Assembly: GCA_900543885.1 (NCBI GenBank)
Contig: UQTA01000009.1
Coordinates: 1 to 64,000, forward strand
Length of the DNA: 64,000 nucleotides
Source: an uncultured Clostridium sp.
Lineage (GTDB): Bacteria; Bacillota; Clostridia; Lachnospirales; Lachnospiraceae
Direction of reading: 5' to 3'
The notes below the pieces were generated by a model. It did no database searches and was not told the DNA's origin. It saw nothing but the letters and a program-made list of their open reading frames with translations. Made by a program: the position numbers and the translations under genes. This document shows positions 31,415 through 39,716 of the stretch, one piece after another. Each line of letters opens with the position of its first letter. Position 1 is the stretch's first letter.

Positions 31415-31498
31415 GCAGAAGTGGCGGAATTGGCAGACGCGCACGGTTCAGGTCCGTGTGGTAGTAATACCTTGAGGGTTCGACTCCCTTCTTCTGCA
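31415..31498 (+). tRNA. tRNA-Leu (anticodon CAG)
   Basis: An 84-nt class II tRNA. Acceptor GCAGAAG pairs with CTTCTGC, the anticodon arm is CACGG-TTCAGGT-CCGTG with anticodon CAG for CUG, and the variable arm is long. It lies 40 nt after the first leucine tRNA in the same transcript. CCA is not encoded. Confidence 0.93.
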
Positions 31499-31506
31499 GG
31501 ACTTAG

Positions 31507-31541
31507 ACAGGAACTTGGAAACAGGTTCCTGTTTTTCTTTT
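31507..31541 (+). terminator. Terminator after the tRNA-Leu pair
   Basis: ACAGGAAC-TTGGAAACA-GGTTCCTGT followed by TTTTCTTTT. Confidence 0.85.
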
Positions 31542-31621
31542 GTATAAAACTCAGAAGTACACTACGGACACAGAAAAGATTTTGTTGATGTAGTTTGAAG
31601 ATTATAATCAGGAGATTGTGG

Positions 31622-31975
31622 ATGGATTTTTATAAACGTCTTGGAATTGTCTGCAATGGGGTTCCAAAAGGAAAGGTTATTACGTATGGTCAGGCGGCAC
31701 TTTTATGCGGCTTCCCTAAAAATGCCAGACAAGTGGGATATGGACTAAAAAAAGAACGGGCAGGAAAAGTACCGGCCCATCGCGTGGTAAACAGTCAGGG
31801 AGTACTTTCTGGTGCGGCGTCCTTTGAATATATAGATATGCAGCGCCTTCTTCTGGAAGGGGAAGGCGTAGAAGTATCTGTGGATAATAAAGTAGATCTG
31901 AAAAAATATGGGTGGAAAAACACTTTGGAGGAAGCAGAAGTTTTCCGGGAAACATTCCGAAAACTGGGTATATAG
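31622..31975 (+). CDS. Alkyltransferase-like protein (MGMT-type DNA-binding domain without catalytic Cys)
   Basis: The 117-residue protein has the helix-turn-helix domain of O6-alkylguanine-DNA alkyltransferases: FYKRLGIVCNGVPKGKVITY, then YGQAALLCGFPKNARQVGYG. The PCHR active-site motif is replaced by PAHRVVN, with Ala52 in place of the alkyl-accepting cysteine. Proteins of this ATL kind bind alkylated bases and recruit nucleotide excision repair. An upstream in-frame ATG at 31595 is less likely because CAGGAG lies 8 nt before ATG 31622. It converges with the YesM gene. Confidence 0.85.
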   Translation: MDFYKRLGIVCNGVPKGKVITYGQAALLCGFPKNARQVGYGLKKERAGKVPAHRVVNSQGVLSGAASFEYIDMQRLLLEGEGVEVSVDNKVDLKKYGWKNTLEEAEVFRETFRKLGI

Positions 31976-32001
31976 TGTATGATTCAAAATCAAATAGGCT
32001 T

Positions 32002-33840
32002 TTAAAGTTCATCCTCCAGCGCCGGGATACGTACGGTCACTTCTGTGCCCTGACCAGGTACACTGGTAAAAGAAAGACCGTATTTACTGCCGTACAGACT
32101 TTTAAGCCTTAGATTGGTATTAGATACACCTACATGCCGGGAAGAAGAGCCGGTGGCAGCCTGTTTTTTTTCATCCAGAAGCGAATCCAGCTTTTCAGGA
32201 GGAATACCGGCACCATCATCAGAGATGATAAAAACAAGATCATCGTTTTCTTTCCATCCTGTTAAAAGGATAGTCCCTTGTTTCTCCTCTTTCATCATGA
32301 TGCCATGAAGCAGGGCATTTTCCACAATAGGCTGGAAAGTAAGCCGGGGAATGGAAAAACTGCCAAGTTCAGGCGGTACATCGGCGATAAATTCCGCACA
32401 ATCGTTGTAGCGCATATTTTGCAGCTGCATATAGAGAGAAACGTGAGTCACCTCGTCCTGAACGGTACTGATCAGATCTTTGCTGCCAAGTGTAAGACGG
32501 TAAAAGCGGGTCAGAGCCTGAACGGCTTCTGTTACTTTTTCACTTTGGCCGGATTGGGAAAGCCAGTTGATCATATCCAGGGTATTATAGAGAAAATGAG
32601 GGTTGATCTGGGCCTGAAGTGCCCGAAACTCTGCATTTCGCAGTTCTTTTGCAGCTTTTTCTTCATAATCCATCAGCTGATTGATTTCAGCGGTCATATA
32701 GTTATAAGTTCCGGATAATACGCCGATCTCATCATTTCCTGCATCAGAAAGAGATAAAGGCTCCGGCCGCCCTTTTCGTATCGTCTCCATCTGCAAAGCG
32801 ACACCGATAATGCGGTCTGCAATGGATTCGGATAGTTTATAGGCAATAAAAAGAGCTGTCAGAGCAATAAGGCCGTAAATAAGGGCAAAATTAAAAATAA
32901 CGGAGCGTCCTCTCCAGACAAGCTTTGTCTGTGGGATCAGAGATACCATATACCAGTCCGTGTTTTTCAAAGGGAAACGGGCAGTATAGGCAGAAAAATC
33001 ATTATAGGCTACAAGATTAAATTGTCCGCTGGCATCAGGATCGGACTCAAAAGCCGGGATCACAAAATCACTGGAAAAAACAAAGGGACTGGAAGCTGCA
33101 AGTAGTTCACGGTCGTTATTAATGAGAAAAGAATATTCTCCTTTCATAGAAGAGTCCTTTTGCAGAATTTCCTCAAATGCTGTTTCTGAAAAATATATGA
33201 CTGCATAGGCGGCGACATCATTGCTGCTTGTTTCGTTAGAACGGTATAGGATTTTTTTTACATAAGCTAAAGAACCATTTTCCTGTGCCTCTTTTTCGGA
33301 AAGCGCAGCTTTAGGCAGAAACTGCAGTGTTGTATCGGTATTTTCCAGTTTTAAAAACCAGGGACTGGATATACCGGACATGGGAACAAATACTTCCTGG
33401 TCAGGAGAATTAAATTTCTCCAGATTATGGTAAGTACGATCATCATAGTAAAATTTCACTGATTCGATCAGAGAATGATCGGTCAGAGAATCTGCTAAAC
33501 GGAGCAGGTTGCTGATCTTGAATCTGGAAGGGATCAGTCCCTGAGCCTGGGCATTTGTAATATCAAACAGGTCTCTGGCAGAATTGGAGGAAGTCAGGGT
33601 ATCAGATGCGTGGATCACATGTGAGACCAGATTTTCAGCAGATAACACAGACTGGGAGCTGAGAACCTGTTCTGAGCGAATGGTGTCATCTATAACAATA
33701 CGGAAAATGTTAAGACAGAGGAAAATGATCAGTACAGCAGTAGGAATCAGAAAAAGGATGGTATGAGATACCACCAGTTTTTTCTTTAAACGCATGTCAT
33801 AAATATAATAATGAAGGATACGGTCAAAAAGGTTCATCAA
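32002..33840 (-). CDS. YesM-type sensor histidine kinase
   Basis: The 612-residue protein has a membrane helix at about 20-45, an extracellular sensor region (about 45-300), a second helix at about 305-328, a HAMP-like linker and the cytoplasmic kinase. The phospho-acceptor His415 lies in LQAQINPHFLYNTLDMINWL, the signature of the YesM/LytS-like kinase class. The ATPase part shows QPIVENALLHGI, ISDDGAGI and GVSNTNLRLKSLYG. It overlaps the response-regulator gene by four bases. The ligand is unknown; such systems often sense sugars or peptides. Confidence 0.92.
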   Translation of the reverse strand: MMNLFDRILHYYIYDMRLKKKLVVSHTILFLIPTAVLIIFLCLNIFRIVIDDTIRSEQVLSSQSVLSAENLVSHVIHASDTLTSSNSARDLFDITNAQAQGLIPSRFKISNLLRLADSLTDHSLIESVKFYYDDRTYHNLEKFNSPDQEVFVPMSGISSPWFLKLENTDTTLQFLPKAALSEKEAQENGSLAYVKKILYRSNETSSNDVAAYAVIYFSETAFEEILQKDSSMKGEYSFLINNDRELLAASSPFVFSSDFVIPAFESDPDASGQFNLVAYNDFSAYTARFPLKNTDWYMVSLIPQTKLVWRGRSVIFNFALIYGLIALTALFIAYKLSESIADRIIGVALQMETIRKGRPEPLSLSDAGNDEIGVLSGTYNYMTAEINQLMDYEEKAAKELRNAEFRALQAQINPHFLYNTLDMINWLSQSGQSEKVTEAVQALTRFYRLTLGSKDLISTVQDEVTHVSLYMQLQNMRYNDCAEFIADVPPELGSFSIPRLTFQPIVENALLHGIMMKEEKQGTILLTGWKENDDLVFIISDDGAGIPPEKLDSLLDEKKQAATGSSSRHVGVSNTNLRLKSLYGSKYGLSFTSVPGQGTEVTVRIPALEDEL

Positions 33841-35384
33841 AGCATTTTCTCCCTGTATTCAGATGGTGAAAGCCCTACGATCTTCCGGAAGGCCTTGCTA
33901 TAATAATTTCCGTCACTGTAACCTACTTTTGCAGAAATGTCTGTGATCTTATAAAGAGGATCACTTAGAAACTGTTTGGACATTTTAATGCGGTAATCGG
34001 TAAGATACTGATTTAAGGTTTGCCCGGTTTCATTTTTAAATAAAGTACATACATAGGCAGGTGATAAATGGACATGTTCGCTTATATCCGGCACTGATAG
34101 AGAAGGGACAGCATAGTTCTGATGCAGATATTCCTTAATCTGGAAGATAACCGGATTTTCATCTTTATTTAAGATCAGGCGGCTGAAATACAGCTTTATT
34201 TTTTCACAGAAAAACTGATGTAGGGTTGTTAAGGCTGCGCAGTCCATGATCCCTTCCCAGATTGATTCAGATTTAAGACCTTCTCTCTGCCACAGAGAAA
34301 TATGGTTGGACATACTGATCTCATCCAGTTTTACCAGATATTTAAAATACAGGTCGCGGACCTGACTGGAGGAAATATTCTGATTGCTGCGTACAGACTG
34401 ATAGAAACGGTCTGCCTGGGCTAAAGCGTCCTCTTCATTTTTATTTGTCAGTGCTATGGTAAAGTCCATCATAATATCTGCTATGGGCTGTGCAGTGTTT
34501 TCGTTTTCAGCCTCTAAAAGAAGAGTATTAGGATCATGGAAAAAGCTGCGTTTTAAAAGTTCTCTTGCTGTTTCAAAGGAAAAAACGGTACGATTAAAGC
34601 CAAAGACAGCCGGTCCCATGGAGAAAAAGAAATCGGATAAGGACTTAAATGATTCCATAAGATGCCTGGAACAATTAGTCAGGACTGTTTTATCCGGTTT
34701 TTCACTGCAGCAGATAAAACAGATAATAAATCGGTCTGTTTTTACAAAGTCAAGGGCATGGAAGCCTTTTTGCGCCAGATAAGCCCAAAATTCCCGGCGG
34801 ACACTGGTAAGTGTATCGGTGGGAAGTTCGGATATGGGTGTAAGACTTTCCAGGATCAGACAGGTGAACCAGGTATTTTCATTTACAGCAGGTTTTAACT
34901 GTGCCCCGATCACAGGAGCCTGCTTTTCTGTATCTGTTTCTGTTAAAAGCTGTGCAAGCTGGGAGCGGAGGTTGTCTTCATGCATCCATTTTGCATTAAG
35001 AGAGGTATACATAGAACGATATTGTTTCATGCCTTCTGCTAAAGCTTCGGTAAGCTCATTCATGTCAAGAGGCTTATCTACATAGCTGACAGCCTTTAAT
35101 TTGATGGCAGCTTTTAAGTATTCTTTATCGGAATAAGCACTCATAAACAGGATAATAGTATGAGGAAGTACTTTCAGGATCTCCTCAGCCATTTCCACCC
35201 CGCTCATACGGGGCATGCGCACATCTGTAAGGATCAGATCCGGTTTTTCTTTTAAAGCGGTCTCAAGCCCATGTACTCCGTCGTCAGCCATGAATGTGTG
35301 ATGGATCCCCAGTTTTTCCAAAGGGAGACTTTTCAAAATACCTTCACGGGTCAGTTTTTCGTCATCAACGATCAATAATTTCAT
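33837..35384 (-). CDS. YesN-type response regulator with AraC output domain
   Basis: The 515-residue protein has a receiver domain (residues 1-120) with acidic pocket Asp7/Asp8, phospho-acceptor Asp54 in LILTDVRMP, and switch residues in FMSAYSD and SYVDKPLD. A long helical middle region follows. The C-terminus (about 410-512) is an AraC-type pair of helix-turn-helix motifs (VPDISEHVHLSPAYVCTLFK, ITDISAKVGYSDGNYYSKAF). It is transcribed ahead of and overlaps the kinase gene. No obvious target operon such as an adjacent sugar transporter sits next to it. Confidence 0.92.
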   Translation of the reverse strand: MKLLIVDDEKLTREGILKSLPLEKLGIHHTFMADDGVHGLETALKEKPDLILTDVRMPRMSGVEMAEEILKVLPHTIILFMSAYSDKEYLKAAIKLKAVSYVDKPLDMNELTEALAEGMKQYRSMYTSLNAKWMHEDNLRSQLAQLLTETDTEKQAPVIGAQLKPAVNENTWFTCLILESLTPISELPTDTLTSVRREFWAYLAQKGFHALDFVKTDRFIICFICCSEKPDKTVLTNCSRHLMESFKSLSDFFFSMGPAVFGFNRTVFSFETARELLKRSFFHDPNTLLLEAENENTAQPIADIMMDFTIALTNKNEEDALAQADRFYQSVRSNQNISSSQVRDLYFKYLVKLDEISMSNHISLWQREGLKSESIWEGIMDCAALTTLHQFFCEKIKLYFSRLILNKDENPVIFQIKEYLHQNYAVPSLSVPDISEHVHLSPAYVCTLFKNETGQTLNQYLTDYRIKMSKQFLSDPLYKITDISAKVGYSDGNYYSKAFRKIVGLSPSEYREKML

Positions 35385-35584
35385 AGAATATATTACCCCA
35401 TCTTAAAAAAATCAAAAAATATTACCGTATATGATAGGATTTTACCATGGAATCTTAAAAAAAGGAATGTTATCATGAAAATGTCCAAAAGATAACCCGC
35501 ACAGCCGGGACCTGGCTTATTGTAAGTCACATCCCCAACGGGTACCGGTTGTGATATTTATATATACTTAGGAGGAACTGGAAA

Positions 35585-35812
35585 ATGCAGAAGATTGAAT
35601 TAAAATTTGACCAGCCAGAAGAAATCATTGATTTTGTTCGCATTATGAACCGATATGAGTGCGATGCAGATGTTAAATACGGCAGCATGATAGTAGATGC
35701 TAAGTCTATTGTAGGTGTGTTATCACTGGCACGTTCTAAGACAGTAGAAGTAATCCTTCATTCTGATGAATGTCAGAACATTTTAGATGAGATCGCACAG
35801 TTTGCAGCATAA
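35585..35812 (+). CDS. HPr-like protein lacking the phosphorylatable histidine
   Basis: The 75-residue protein has the HPr fold pattern: an initial beta strand (KIELKF), a helix (EEIIDFVRIMNRYEC), and the regulatory-serine segment VDAKSIVGVLSLA that resembles VNAKSIMGVMSL. The GIHARPA loop with His15 is absent, so it cannot accept phosphate from enzyme I, while the Ser46-like position is kept. It may act as a regulator in the manner of Crh, though sequence identity to Crh is limited. AGGAGG precedes the start. A palindrome (TCACATCC..GGTTGTGA, about 35527-35554) lies upstream. Confidence 0.75.
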   Translation: MQKIELKFDQPEEIIDFVRIMNRYECDADVKYGSMIVDAKSIVGVLSLARSKTVEVILHSDECQNILDEIAQFAA

Positions 35813-35839
35813 GAAATATTATATTGTTTCAGATTGATT

Positions 35840-35876
35840 AGAGCCTTTTTCGTATGATATACGGAAGAGGCTTTTT
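35840..35876 (+). terminator. Terminator after the HPr-like gene
   Basis: AGAGCC..GGCT outer stem with inner TCGTAT/ATACGG stem and a T run at 35872-35876. Confidence 0.7.
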
Positions 35877-35890
35877 GAATTTCTGCCGCT

Positions 35891-35915
35891 GGTCATGCAA
35901 CGCATGAACCGTAAC
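35891..35915. repeat. Short dispersed palindromic repeat, copy 1
   Basis: GGTCATGCAACGCATGAAC followed by CGTAAC. The GGTCATGC/GCATGAAC arms form a hairpin. The same core occurs at 57759-57783 between pyrK and pyrD. Confidence 0.6.
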
Positions 35916-36004
35916 AACCCCGGGAGAAAATGTGGACAATGGGGATGGAATGATTTATACTTGTTATCAGATGAAGGAGTAAGGATACAAAAAGGAGAAA
36001 GGCT

Positions 36005-37027
36005 ATGAAAGAGATTCTGCCGGGGATCTATAAGGTTCTTTTGCAAACAGACCGGGGTAATACAACGGAGATCAATATATTTATTATTCCTGGAAAAAAG
36101 GGCGAAAGGAGCCTGATGATCGATGCAGGCTTCAGGGATCAGAATTGTCTGGAAAAAATGGAACATGTATTAGAAGAACTGCATATTTCCTATGAGGATC
36201 TGGATGTGTTTTTAACTCATAAGCATCATGATCATTCTGGCCTTGCAAGTATATATGCTGACCGGGGGGCAACGATCTACATGAATCCCCAGGAAGAACG
36301 TCATCAATATGACTGCCTGTTCTACAGTTCCCAGAAAACAGATCCAAAAGAGCAGGATAAAGTGCTTCACAGCGTAGGGGTGACACCAGAGAAAACTCCG
36401 CAGATCTGGGAGATGTTTGAACAGGTAAGAAAAGAAGTGGAAAATCACAGCGGATGGGCCTTTGAAGTCAGGGATTTTCCTTATAAATCTGTGTCTGAGG
36501 GAGAAAAGCTGCATTACGGGGATTACACATTTGAAACCATAGGCTTAAGAGGACATACCTATGGACAGCTGGGACTTTATGACAAAGCACATAAAATATT
36601 CTTTTGTGCAGACCAGGTGATCAATGGGATCGTGCCTATTGTGGCAACTACCTACCCGGACGAGGAACTTTTAAAATCTTATTTTGCTTCACTGGCACGG
36701 TTCCGCAAAGAATTTAAGGACTGCCTTCTTCTTCCGGCTCACAATAAAGAAATTTCGGATTCTAAAAAAGTGATCGACCGGATCGTATTTTCCTATCTTG
36801 ACAAGGTAGAGCTTATGCACAACATTTTAGAGCATGGAAGAAAGCCCATGACTATTTATCAGATCGCAACCATTGCACATGGCATGCCGAAAGTACCAAA
36901 AGACACAGCAGAATTCATTAAGCTGAAAATGATCATGAGCAAAAGTTTTTCCTGTCTGGAATATCTGCGAGGTGAAGATTTTGCAGTACGGGAAGAGAAA
37001 AACGGGACGTTTTACTGGAGACCATAG
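36005..37027 (+). CDS. Metallo-beta-lactamase-fold hydrolase
   Basis: The 340-residue protein carries the metal site THKHHDHSGL (about 71-80), later His positions in GHTYGQLGLY and DQVINGIVP, and LLPAHNKEI (about 242-250). This is the metallo-beta-lactamase superfamily layout, with a C-terminal region (about 255-325) that resembles a winged-helix tail found in some bacterial thioesterase-like members. The substrate is unknown. AAAAGGAG precedes the start. It lies upstream of the folT riboswitch and is not obviously linked to folate. Confidence 0.8.
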   Translation: MKEILPGIYKVLLQTDRGNTTEINIFIIPGKKGERSLMIDAGFRDQNCLEKMEHVLEELHISYEDLDVFLTHKHHDHSGLASIYADRGATIYMNPQEERHQYDCLFYSSQKTDPKEQDKVLHSVGVTPEKTPQIWEMFEQVRKEVENHSGWAFEVRDFPYKSVSEGEKLHYGDYTFETIGLRGHTYGQLGLYDKAHKIFFCADQVINGIVPIVATTYPDEELLKSYFASLARFRKEFKDCLLLPAHNKEISDSKKVIDRIVFSYLDKVELMHNILEHGRKPMTIYQIATIAHGMPKVPKDTAEFIKLKMIMSKSFSCLEYLRGEDFAVREEKNGTFYWRP

Positions 37028-37036
37028 AAAAAGTAC

Positions 37037-37064
37037 TTGCAAATTCATGAAAAAAGAGTATAGT
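37037..37064 (+). promoter_or_regulatory. folT promoter
   Basis: TTGCAA (37037-37042) and TATAGT (37059-37064) are 16 nt apart, 39 nt before the riboswitch. Confidence 0.65.
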
Positions 37065-37102
37065 TACTTAAAATGGTCGAAAGACAATACAAACAAATAA
37101 AA

Positions 37103-37216
37103 GCAGAGTAGGTTTATGTGCGTTAAGTGCCGACTGAACAGGGAGTTGTCAGCCGGACGAAAGGAATCATTGTCAGAAGACAAGGCTCCTGCGGTACATA
37201 AGCCGCATCCCGCTGC
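37103..37216 (+). promoter_or_regulatory. THF riboswitch upstream of folT
   Basis: The segment shows the conserved core of tetrahydrofolate riboswitches: AGAGTAGG and GCGTTAAGTGCC near the 5' side, GGACGAAAGGAAT in the middle and TACATAAGCCGCATCCCGCT at the 3' side. TTATGTGC pairs with GTACATAA. It lies ahead of a folate transporter gene, the usual setting. The ribosome binding site AAAGGAGG (about 37265) is 50 nt downstream, so control may be at translation. Confidence 0.88.
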
Positions 37217-37281
37217 ATCAGAGAAAATCTAAATTATCTCCGATTGTAGTATGAGGTATCTGCAAAGGAGGTAATTTTTTT

Positions 37282-37842
37282 ATGGAAAGATTAGCAACTT
37301 TGTTTACTGGTTCCTTCAGACAGCTGAGACGAGTGAAAACGGTCACTGTATGCGCTATGCTGGGGGCCATTGCCATTGTATTAGGCTCTTTAAGTATTGA
37401 GCTGGGAAGTACCTTGCGTATTGGTTTTTCAGGTATTCCAAATGAGATCGTCCATCTGCTTTTCGGACCGGTTGTGGGAAGTGTTTTTGCAGGCGCTATG
37501 GATATTTTAAAATATCTCATCAAACCTACAGGAGCATTTTTTCCTGGATTTACGCTGATCGCCATGCTTGCCGGACTGATCTATGGAAGCTTCTATTATA
37601 AGAAGGAACTTAGTTTCTGGAGAGTGCTGGCAGCTCATATTACAGTGGCTCTGGTCTGCAATGTGCTTCTTAATACCTGGTGTCTGTCGATACTTTATGG
37701 TAAGGCATTTGCAGTGCTTCTTCCGGCCAGACTGGTAAAGAATGCGATCATGTGTCCTATTGATGCTTTTATTTTTTATCATATTGGGAAAGTGCTGGAT
37801 GTAACAGGAATTTTTAAATTAATAAAAGAAGATCGAAAATAA
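37282..37842 (+). CDS. folT: Folate ECF transporter S component FolT
   Basis: The 186-residue membrane protein has five or six hydrophobic segments. It contains the family signatures TVCAMLGAIAIVLGSLSI (about 28-45), RIGFSGIPNEIVHLLFGPVV (about 52-71) and ILKYLIKPTGAFFPGFTLIA (about 80-99). It gives substrate specificity to a shared ECF ATPase/EcfT module, which is encoded elsewhere. The THF riboswitch in its leader supports folate as substrate. A terminator follows the gene. Confidence 0.94.
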   Translation: MERLATLFTGSFRQLRRVKTVTVCAMLGAIAIVLGSLSIELGSTLRIGFSGIPNEIVHLLFGPVVGSVFAGAMDILKYLIKPTGAFFPGFTLIAMLAGLIYGSFYYKKELSFWRVLAAHITVALVCNVLLNTWCLSILYGKAFAVLLPARLVKNAIMCPIDAFIFYHIGKVLDVTGIFKLIKEDRK

Positions 37843-37851
37843 AACAGCCAT

Positions 37852-37890
37852 AAAAAGGCCTGAAGCTCTGAATACTTCAGGCCTTTTTTT
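37852..37890 (+). terminator. Terminator after folT
   Basis: AAAAAGGCCTGAAG-CTCTGAATA-CTTCAGGCC with a long T run. Confidence 0.9.
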
Positions 37891-37982
37891 CATACACTGG
37901 AATAACATAGTTCATGTGCCCATGGAATCTTTTGGTGTCTGATTTTGCGGGTACATTTGAAAGGCAGCAAGGGGAATCAGCT

Positions 37983-39560
37983 ATGGATCTGCACTTCAGT
38001 CAGTTGCTTTCACCTGGACGAAAAGAATTTATAAAAGGGACGCTGCTTCTTACCGGAGCCGGGCTTTTTTGCCGTGTTTTAGGCTTTTTCTACCGGATCT
38101 ACATGTCCCGAACCATTGGAGCGGAAGGTCTGGGACTTTATAATATGATCCATCCACTGTTTAGCATTGCTTTTGCAGTGTGCGCAGGGTCTATTCAGAC
38201 AGCGTTGTCACAATATGTGGCAGCTAACCGGGAGAGAGGAAGGCCGGTATTTCTTTGTGGTCTGGTTCTGTCTTTCAGTCTTTCTTTGATTCCGGTTCTG
38301 CTGTTGTGTAAGGGGAAGATATTTCTGGCTTCTTATATCCTTTCTGAGCCTCAGGCAGCCAGATATCTGCCGATATTGGCGGTTTCTGTGCCTTTTGCCT
38401 GTCTTCATGCCTGTATCAACGGTTATTATTATGGAATGAACAAAGCACATATCCCATCATTTTCCCAGATCGCAGAGCAGGTGATCCGCATGATTGCTGT
38501 GTGGCTGCTGGTAGGATATCTGGAAAAAAATGGAAAACCGGTAACGGTTGGGCTGGCAGTGGAAGGACATCTGATCGGGGAGATGGCTTCCGCTGTGTTT
38601 ACATTTCTGGCTCTGCTTCTGGTGCCGCCCCAGAAAAGGGAGAGAAAAGAGGGACAAAAGGAAACGCGGTTTGAAAACGCAGGTCGGCAGAGGTGGGAGC
38701 AGAAGTGTGGGAAAGAAGAGGAAGATTTTGGGGATAGTCCTATATTTGCTAATTTAGGTCCGATCCTGACTCTGGCTCTGCCCCTTATGGGAAACCGCCT
38801 GGTGTTAAATCTCCTTGGAAGCGCAGAGGCCATTCTCATCCCCAGCCGCCTCATCGACTATGGTCTTACCAATAAAGAGGCATTATCCATATACGGGGTA
38901 CTGACCAGCATGGCACTGCCTTTTATCTTATTCCCGTCAGCCATCACCAACTCTATGGCAGTGCTTTTGCTGCCTTCGGCCGCCAGAGCCCAGGCCCAGA
39001 AGGATAAAAACCGTATATCCACTATGGTAACATTATCTTTTAAATGCAGCTGCTATATGGGCATCTTATGTATCGGCCTTTTTACCCGTTTTGGCAAAAG
39101 CCTTGGCACGATCATTTTCCACAATGAAATGTCAGGCTCCTTTATCATGGTACTTTGCTGGCTTTGTCCTTTTATGTATCTGGCAACCACCATGGGAAGC
39201 ATACAAAACGGACTGGGAAGAACCGGAGTGACCTTTCTGCAAAATATGTTCGCCATGGGAATACGCCTGGTGTTTGTGATGTTTGCAGTTCCTGTTTTCG
39301 GGATCCGTGGCTATTTATGGGGATTTTTGGTCAGTGAGCTTATGTTAGCCTTTCTTTGCTGCTTTTCTGTAGGAAGACAGGTAACATTTTCAAAAAATAT
39401 GACAGAATGTATTCTTAAGCCGGCCCTGGCATTATTTATTGCTATGGGAGTGGATCTTTTGCTGTCGGTATCAGCCTTTTGGGGCTTTTCTTTTATGGGA
39501 ATGGTGCTGCATATGGGAGTGATTACCCTTTGTTATGTGCTGTTTTTAGTGATTTTTTAA
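37983..39560 (+). CDS. SpoVB/MurJ-like lipid flippase (polysaccharide biosynthesis family)
   Basis: This 525-residue membrane protein with many hydrophobic segments starts MDLHFSQLLSPGRKEFIKGT and contains LLTGAGLFCRVLGFFYRIYM, EGLGLYNMIHPLFSIAFAVC and GYYYGMNKAHIPSFSQIAEQ. These are typical of SpoVB/RfbX-type transporters that move lipid-linked precursors. A charged Arg/Lys/Glu-rich loop (about 215-250) separates the halves. A longer frame opens at 37914, but it overlaps terminator-proximal sequence, and AAGGGG supports ATG 37983. A sporulation role is possible but not shown. Confidence 0.85.
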   Translation: MDLHFSQLLSPGRKEFIKGTLLLTGAGLFCRVLGFFYRIYMSRTIGAEGLGLYNMIHPLFSIAFAVCAGSIQTALSQYVAANRERGRPVFLCGLVLSFSLSLIPVLLLCKGKIFLASYILSEPQAARYLPILAVSVPFACLHACINGYYYGMNKAHIPSFSQIAEQVIRMIAVWLLVGYLEKNGKPVTVGLAVEGHLIGEMASAVFTFLALLLVPPQKRERKEGQKETRFENAGRQRWEQKCGKEEEDFGDSPIFANLGPILTLALPLMGNRLVLNLLGSAEAILIPSRLIDYGLTNKEALSIYGVLTSMALPFILFPSAITNSMAVLLLPSAARAQAQKDKNRISTMVTLSFKCSCYMGILCIGLFTRFGKSLGTIIFHNEMSGSFIMVLCWLCPFMYLATTMGSIQNGLGRTGVTFLQNMFAMGIRLVFVMFAVPVFGIRGYLWGFLVSELMLAFLCCFSVGRQVTFSKNMTECILKPALALFIAMGVDLLLSVSAFWGFSFMGMVLHMGVITLCYVLFLVIF

Positions 39561-39609
39561 ATATAAACCAACTAACTTTGTATGAAATTAAAACAATCGG
39601 GTATTCACA

Positions 39610-39638
39610 TTGAGTTTCGCGGAATACTATGTTATAGT
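39610..39638 (+). promoter_or_regulatory. Promoter of the nifS-nifU-mnmA operon
   Basis: TTGAGT (39610-39615) and TATAGT (39633-39638) are 17 nt apart. A short AGCGGGGAAAACCCCT hairpin lies in the leader. Confidence 0.65.
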
Positions 39639-39716
39639 AAAGAGTAGCGAATAAGTTTATTAGCGGGGAAAACCCCTGAAATTTAAAGAAAGTTAAGAAA
39701 GGCGGAAAGATTTATT

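Noticed and set aside
31291..31498. Integration site for a mobile element at the leucine tRNAs
   Set aside because: No integrase gene or duplicated tRNA 3' end is visible near the tRNAs.
37914..37982. Upstream extension of the flippase gene
   Set aside because: The extra 23 codons lack a ribosome binding site and family similarity, while ATG 37983 has both.
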